Below, in pieces: positions 57,284 to 64,000 of a DNA stretch of 64,000 bases. Under the pieces are notes generated by a model. That model was not told the origin of the DNA and ran no database searches. It saw only the letters and a list, made by a program, of their open reading frames with translations. Source of the stretch: Acanthaster planci (taxonomy: Eukaryota > Echinodermata > Asteroidea > Valvatida > Acanthasteridae). Where the stretch lies: positions 43,708 through 107,707 of the forward strand of contig NW_019091546.1 of the NCBI RefSeq assembly GCF_001949145.1, in the 5' to 3' direction. Both the position numbers and the translations under genes were made by a program. How positions within the stretch are numbered: the stretch's first letter is position 1; every line of letters starts with the position of its first letter.

Positions 57284-59670
57284 TACCATCTCATATTATA
57301 ACAAATTATGTTAGAATAAGTGTGTTCGAAGAAACTGGGGAGACATTTGTTCTGGGACACCCCAAAATCAACTGGCATGAAGTTATTTGATTAACTTAAC
57401 CTGGTAAATACTCACAACGAGGTTGGTCTTCCTTCTCTTAAAACAAAGTTACTCAAATTGAGACACGAAGTTTACATTTACGAAGTTTACATTTATTTAT
57501 TTTATTCTGTCGAATTTGATTCCTGAGAGAATATATAAACTACGTGTAGTTTCACATCTTTAGGTGTAACTGTATAACGTGCCTCAACTCCAACGTGTCC
57601 GGTCGTAAAGGTGCTCAACAGTTTGTCCATTGGACTTCAGTGAATAAACTTCATTGCGAAGATGTAACCGTTAAAAAGATGAAATTAAATATTAACGATT
57701 CGAAATTAAAAACAAACATCGAAGCGGAGAATTTCGAGCCAAAACATACGTAGGCCTGGTATATATTTATAAAAAACCAGAAGAGAGTAGAATGTTGTGT
57801 TGATTTAGTGAAAAAACATGTGAAGATTCCCAAGGCATGGGGACCAACAATTAACCCGCGGATGCCCTGTAAAACTGCACCGCGCACCGAGCCCCGAGAA
57901 TACAATTAATTAATCATGTTGACTCAGTCGGAAGAGAATTGTATAATTAAAGACGTCGATTGGGGAGGAATTGTTCACGGCCGGCCGCGAGGATGGGCGA
58001 AGTACGGGGCGGGGTATTGTGGAATCGCCAGGGCGAAGGAACGGCTAACCGTCCGCGCGTGTGAGCAATCATCGCTTCTGCAACTATAAAGCTGGGGACC
58101 TTCGCGTGGTATTGCTCGTTCCCCGGGTACCGCAGAAACGCCAAGTTTGCTTGATTTGGCTCCATTGTTCTTTGGTAGTGACGCATCGGTGAAAATCGGT
58201 GGAAGTAGTCGGGAGCACGTCTAAATTATTAGGTATCACGATGTTTTGGGAATGGGCTGCGTTGAGTGCATTTGAGGGAAATAACAGATGCATTTCTGAA
58301 AGGACTCGTTAATTAGATCAGTCAATCCAACTGAGGCAACATGAACAAGAAAAGGTGGATGCTTACGAAAATGTCAGCTGCCGGTATTTCTAACTTGTTT
58401 GAAAGGGACGCTCTTGACTTGATGGAGCTTTTATTCCATCTTATTTGCGTTGAGCGATCCAGAGAAATGCTCCGGTAGACACATGCACTCGAAACTGAGT
58501 TTATGCGACTTTTCAAAGAATGTTACTCTTTATTGTAGAAGTCGGTGCCTAGCGCTGTCAGCATTTCTTCATTAAAATCTAAATTTGAAATTAAAAGTAA
58601 AGGTGGAATGCGAGTCCAGTGGTCAAAAATAAAGTTGTAATTTCGAGTGTTTTAATGGGGAATACCTCTGGAACGCAAAAAACAAATTGGATAAACTGGA
58701 ATAAGAGACCATCAATTCAAGCGTGGCACCTTGAAAACTGTACATGTAATAAAATATTTAATACCAGTTGCAATTGCTTTTAAAATGGATAGTTTTGCAC
58801 GTGGGGGAGGGGACTGGCGAAAAATGTAGATTAAAACATGGGCGTGGCCAAGAATTTTGCTTTTTTGGGGGGGGAACTACACACCCTTTTCCAGGGAGGA
58901 AATTTCAGGGACGTTGGGTCCACTCATCAGCAACGATGTGATGAACAACTAACACTGGAAAGGGAAAACCTTCGAGGTTTTTTCCCTGAGAAGATTTTTC
59001 AGCCCCTTTCATTTTTATTTTGAATCTTTTTTTCTTTTTCCCCCCTTTTCCTTTTAATTTTCACCTTTTTTCCGTGGAGGAAGAAGTGCCCCTTTGCCGC
59101 CTCCTCGTCGCGACGCCCACTAGAACAAGGTAGCCCGACGGTACATCAACCTGCCCAACACATCATCCTCTCTCCTATTGCTCCGTGCGCGGGATTCGGC
59201 CGGCGTCCTTAATCACGTTGTGTTATGCATTTATGTATAGTCTAGCTAATGTACGGTGTTTAGCCAAAAGAGGGGGAACAAGATAAAAAAGAAAAGAAAT
59301 AAGGGAGAAAATCGATGTGGTTTTTCCTGGAGATGTGGCGCGTCTTGACCTTTTTTCCCCTGGATCTATGTGGGTTGTTTATGAGCGTCAGGCCATGCAT
59401 GCATGCATGGACGAGGGAGCGACCGATGAGAGACAGGTACAACTGCGCATTAAAGGCGGGATGACTTTTTATTATCAGGATTCGAGATTTCGCAGATTTT
59501 TCCAATCTGAAAGATTCACAGATGGACTAACGCTGAAAAGAGTAACACTTTCCACGTGTGCCTTTTTTGTTTATACGTTGCCATGGAGTCAAATTCGAAA
59601 TTGTCTCTTTTGGTCAATTTCACTTGACTGTTGCGGGTACAAATAATTATGTTGGTTGCGAATACAGGCG
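57284..59670. other. Intergenic, no gene seen
   Basis: A CpG-rich patch lies at about 57965-58065 (GGCCGGCCGCGAGG). 58985-59085 is a T-rich and C-rich pyrimidine tract. An 18-bp perfect palindrome, CCATGCATGCATGCATGG, is at 59393-59410. Confidence 0.45.
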
Positions 59671-59815
59671 TTTCACAATAGCGCGCCTCCAAGAGTTTGT
59701 AATCACAGTGTGCGAAATCTGTCGACCCAATGCGCGTTTGAAAAGGGTCCACAGATTTCGAGCATTGTCATTGGTCAATACACGTTGCAAACTCTTCAAG
59801 AAACACTACTGTGTA
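59671..59815. mobile_element. MITE-like element related to 24903-25024
   Basis: TTTCACAATAGCGCGCCTCC and then AAGAGTTTG on the left face CAAACTCTTCAAGAAACACT and ACTGTGTA on the right. The outer arms match the element in SRCR intron 6; the middle has a further inner hairpin (CGAAATCTGT against ACAGATTTCG). Confidence 0.7.
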
Positions 59816-60769
59816 GGAACATGTGGATTTAATGTCCTTACAATTTCAACTTAGCTCCGGGGAAAATTTGTCTTACAACTGAAATTTAACAACTTGACCA
59901 CTTCAACTTTGGCAAAGTATGACGTCGTTATTCTGACATAATACTTTTTTTGGGATATATTAGTATTAAATAACTAGTACAATATATCTATATAGTTTAT
60001 AACTTTTTCACACAGAGTTAGTCTGTAAGTACATTTAGATACTACGTCCACAGCATGCACAGAACATTAGAATATTCGTTTTACATTGTGTAAAACTTGA
60101 GATAAATATGCATGCCGTGGAAATAAAGATAAACTATACCACATTAGGTAAGACGCGTCTCCAAAAAGTGAAAGCGATCATTCCAACTACAATCAATAAT
60201 TTTCAGTCTATGTCTTGATTCCGCCATTGTAAACTCAAAGAGGAAAATCTGACAAAACCTTTAAGACCTTATACTGTGATCACAAAATCTGCAATCATTT
60301 CACATTTGGGTTTGTGAAAATTGAACGGGTTGTCGCGTCCGTCTAGTTAGACCTTCCATGATACTACAATTAATTCAATTCTTCTAAAGAAGAAAAAGTC
60401 ATTCGAGCTTTCTTTTCAGTTTGGACTCGGGGTATAAAATTTTCCTGATGGAGCGCCTTTCATTCATTCTTCTGTACAGGAGACCCTCTCCCCTCTCCAA
60501 ACCAACAAGTTTCTATTCCACCTCCGTGAGAGCTCTACATGACACTCAGGCGCGGCGGGCCCCAGGTCAAAACCCATAAATCTTTACCCGGGATCGACAG
60601 CTCTCCAACGTACCAACAGCAAACACGCGCGCCCGCTCTCTGAAGGAGCACGATAAAGAAGATCTCGAGAGAGATAGAGAGGAGAATGCCAGCCAGCCTC
60701 CCCCAGAAACAAGGAAAGAAGATGACGAAGAAGAAGGGAGTGGAAATGCTTTCAATTAACCCCTCTATT

Positions 60770-60777
60770 ATGCAAAT
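60770..60777 (+). promoter_or_regulatory. Consensus POU octamer ATGCAAAT
   Basis: A perfect octamer next to an ATCAATTA homeodomain-like core. Motif evidence only. Confidence 0.25.
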
Positions 60778-62664
60778 CAATTACCCCCTTGGGGAAGGGA
60801 CCTTATAGCCGCGGTTTCCCACCATTTCTGTCTTTCAGTCATCTTTCCTGATTTTTTTGTTCATCCTCTGAGCGAAACGAGCCACTGTGTTACCAAAGGG
60901 CCTGTCATCGGACCTGTGAGGCTTCCAGGATTGAAGGTAAAGAAACACCAGGAGCCGAGAAAAAAAAGACGGCAAAATGTAGAGGGGAGAGGATTGTGAT
61001 GGAGGGCTCTGTTTGGGAATTTTAGCGCGGGAAATGGAAGCTCCGGGCCGCGGGACATGATCGTGATGACGACCGAAGCACGCTTTACGCGGTCACTCGA
61101 CGGTTTCAAACCGCACTCGCTGTCGGGTTCCTTTGCCTACTGATGGAGAGTTGGAAAGAGGTGAATTAAAAAAAAAAGCGAAGATACCTTGGAAATGTGA
61201 GGCACTATATACAAAACATGAATGACAAACTCAAACTTTCCATTTCCATTGAATGTCATTTTCACTTCACTTTGTATCGACATAAAGGGTTGTTTTTGAG
61301 ATTTGCGGAACGTTACTCCAAGTAGAAACTTAAGAATTCGTCGGTATTAAACACTAACTGTGATGCTCCACCAAGCGAGGCCAAAAGGGGTATTTTGGCA
61401 TTTTCTTGACGTTTACAAAACTGTTCTCCTTAAATCTGTTGACTAGGAGCGCAATAATTCTTGTTATATTACCTGTGAATCTTTTGTTTGTAGATTCATC
61501 ATTGCCTTTTTTGTGTCATAAATATTCAAATTTTTGGAATGGAAACGAAGAAGTGTATAAACTGGGAGGGGGCCCATCGGTAAAAAAATTATCCAAATTC
61601 AACAATTTTGTTTCGGTAGCACGAAAGGGTAAAACGTCTGTAGTTAGGCTCACTGACATTGTGAGAGACTTAGGAGATTTCTGTGGTTTTTTTTTCAAGG
61701 AGATCAATATTCATTACCGGTAGCTATAATGGGACTTGAGATGTTCTCAGAAGCCGCCAGAAATTTGTTTGATATCGAAATTCAGACAACATCAACAACA
61801 TCAGTCGCTTTGACTAAACTTCCAACACAACCATTGTCAAAATATCAGTTGGATTTCAATCTCTTCTTTTCCAGAGATGGTCGACAACTCTCAGAATAAG
61901 GTCCCCGTACAGTTAGCCGACATTTTGACGTTGTGTGATGTTCACTCTTCTAAACTAAATCTTGGTGTATACCTCAGTCGCCAATTTATGTTTTCGCGAT
62001 TCATGATTCATATCTCACCCCCTACCCCATCTTCTGCCCTGCGCTATACCCGTGCCCCAGCCGTGCAATATCACACGAAGCTGTCAAGGGTGTTGACATG
62101 CAGACGTGCTCGTACCCCCAAAACACGAGAATAACTAATCATACCAACTGAATTATAGATGAGGCGGCAGGATCGATACCATCTCCCGTTATCGATTATC
62201 CGGCCTCGCCTATCGCTATTAGCTGTTTGCCCATTGTGTTTCGGAAGGTCGCAGTCTCCACGGACCATCTGTCATTTCAGCATCGGAATGTCTGCATGCC
62301 GGCCATCATGGTCATTTTTTCTAATTACGTCCACACAGATCTAATTAATAATCGTTAATAAGCTCTTACCCGCTCTCTTGCATTTTTTCAAATATATTAA
62401 ACATTGCATGATTTTTCTTCATGGTCGTTCCTACAGAGTCTTGGCGTCTTTCTGTCTATTCATATTCCTCACTATCATTCACGGCGCAATAGTTCGTTTT
62501 CATATGCGCTAACAAAATACCGGACTCAACGACTTTGCAAGAGGAAAGTTCTGGAAAAAAAGTTGTACCAATTAACCCTAAGTCTTTTTAGCGCCCTCAG
62601 TTAAAACCTAAAACACAGGCATTTTTCAAATTATCATTAAGGCCATTGTGGTCAGGTGAGCTTT

Positions 62665-62880
62665 GGGTTCCACAAAGGATCACTTGTCACGTTGATAATG
62701 ACAGCACTGATGTAGACTACCACCAATTTTCCATGGAAACTAATGAATCCCAAGTTCCATTCGCACATTACAATGGCAAATGGGAATGGTAAGTCTAGGG
62801 TAACACCTCAGGATTTGGGGCAGCTGTCGTGCAACTATTGGTTCAACAAAGGATCACTCCTGATTTTGATAATGATCGTC
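62665..62880 (+). repeat. Imperfect direct repeat, two copies
   Basis: GGGTTCCACAAAGGATCACT...GATAATGA (62665-62712) and TTGGTTCAACAAAGGATCACT-like sequence with GATAATGA (62838-62880) lie about 170 bases apart. Matching blocks are long but gapped. Confidence 0.6.
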
Positions 62881-64000
62881 ACTTATCATAAGCTAACGCC
62901 AGTTGTCTAAGAGAAAACCCCGCGGACACTGCCCGCGTCATTATAGGCTCCAAAAGATAAACGAATGACTCGCTGGGGAAGCGTCTTCCTAAGGTTTCCC
63001 TCCGGCATCCGTAGCCATTTCCTCCTTTGCTGGAGCGAGGTATCCATCACCGGCTCTTCTCTCGTCTCGTCTTCGTCTCATAATCTCTCGTGTTTGGATT
63101 TCCCTCGTAAGTGCACCGCTTCGCCGGGAGACACGCGATTTCGCGGTCCTAATCCGCCGTCATTCTTTTTTTTTTTTTCTTGGGAGGCCCGTCCTGCCCG
63201 GGCGCCCCGGCGTTTGGCCGGGGCGAAGCTGATGCAAGCGCACGCCCGCCCGGCATCCTGGCTTACACGGGTTTCGGCGCTGTACGGAGTAATTTCAAAG
63301 ACGAGAAAGGATCCCCAGGGGCCGCTAAATGTTGATAAGATCAGGAGTTATTTAGAATGGTGATTTCCACAATTTTCTATGGAACGTTTTGAACAATCAT
63401 AAACATTCTCTCTCATACGATCATCCTATTGATAACTTCACCACATTACACTATCAATTTCACCATAAATCTTGCAGTTACCACAACAAAATCAAACCAG
63501 GCTCCTGCCATTCACCCAACATCTTTGAATGATAAGAAAATCTGGACGTTTGTCCAAGTATTATGAGAAATGTTAACAATTGTGTTAAATTTAAGTGAAG
63601 TCAAACAAGTTGTTTGCAAACCTTAAGGAGAACTTTATGGCGTAGCCCTTACACCGAAACCGAAGATAACAAATACTACCCAAATGCAAAATGCTCAGTT
63701 AGACATCTCGATTGTCGCCGTAAAATTAGAGTTGACGGTTCCTATTAACACAGACTGTCCTTGACAAAAAGCACAATAGAAAAGGACACTTCAAATCGAC
63801 TGCCTGGAACAAAAGGAATGAAGTGGTAGAAGAAGAGACAAAAAAGATGTAGATTTGAGAACAAAAAAAGCTCTGCCTGGAAAAACACTCATCAAGTTGA
63901 CTGTTCATATTAACCAACACTCGGTAGAACAACGGGCGTAACGGGCCCTGAGTGCTGGATGTCAGTGGTATTCAACTCGGGGACCGGGGCCTCTGGAAAT

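Larger units (their letters stand above)
59816..64000. other. Intergenic, candidate regulatory sequence, no gene seen
   Basis: Contains an octamer site, a two-copy direct repeat (62665-62880) and CpG-rich stretches at about 60540-61110 and 63180-63270 (CCCGGGCGCCCCGG). 62150-62345 is dense in ATCGAT, TAAT and CATCTGTCA-type cores. Frames such as 61406-61723 have no recognised domain. Confidence 0.45.

Noticed and set aside
1-64000. CRISPR arrays, operons, ribosome binding sites, prokaryotic terminators
   Set aside because: Introns, SINE and NLR/SRCR genes show a eukaryotic nuclear genome; no direct-repeat/spacer array is present.

Overview
The window looks like nuclear DNA of an invertebrate deuterostome (amphioxus, hemichordate or echinoderm). 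The grounds are a multi-exon scavenger-receptor cysteine-rich (SRCR) gene, remnants of a Death-domain/NACHT/leucine-rich-repeat (NLR) gene of the kind expanded in those lineages, a DIRS-type tyrosine-recombinase retrotransposon, a Polinton-type DNA polymerase relic, a tRNA-derived SINE and many short inverted-repeat elements. Species cannot be fixed from the sequence alone. There is one 25-N assembly gap (15255-15279).

Layout. 1-5.8 kb: a decayed NLR-like locus on the + strand with two tandemly duplicated Death-domain segments, a NACHT segment with a ruined P-loop, and frameshifted leucine-rich repeats. 7.1-11.1 kb: a DIRS-like element (reverse transcriptase, RNase H, tyrosine recombinase) full of stops and frameshifts. 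11.6-12.95 kb: a broken protein-primed family B DNA polymerase of Polinton/Maverick type. 14.7-16.25 kb: a compact three-exon minus-strand gene for a small, probably secreted protein with an EF-hand-like loop. 18.2-18.5 kb: a SINE.

19.0-31.0 kb: the main gene. Thirteen + strand exons with consistent splice phases join into a 995-residue protein: signal peptide, eight SRCR domains and a hydrophobic, GPI-anchor-like tail. The eight domains are two tandem copies of one four-domain cassette (A-B-C-D, A'-B'-C'-D'). An optional 27-nt microexon lies between A' and B'. Half of the exons are small or split and are only seen by reading splice sites. Its introns host an inverted-repeat element with a 3-bp target duplication, a second inverted-repeat element and a dispersed repeat.

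31-64 kb: no protein-coding gene that I can support. It holds CpG-rich patches, several MITE families (some sharing copies with the left half), a possible foldback element, a tRNA-like sequence, a glutamine-codon minisatellite and scattered candidate transcription-factor sites. This is either a gene desert, perhaps regulatory, or a very large intron. The left half combines two innate-recognition gene types (NLR, SRCR) with decayed mobile DNA; no direct interaction between them is shown by the sequence.
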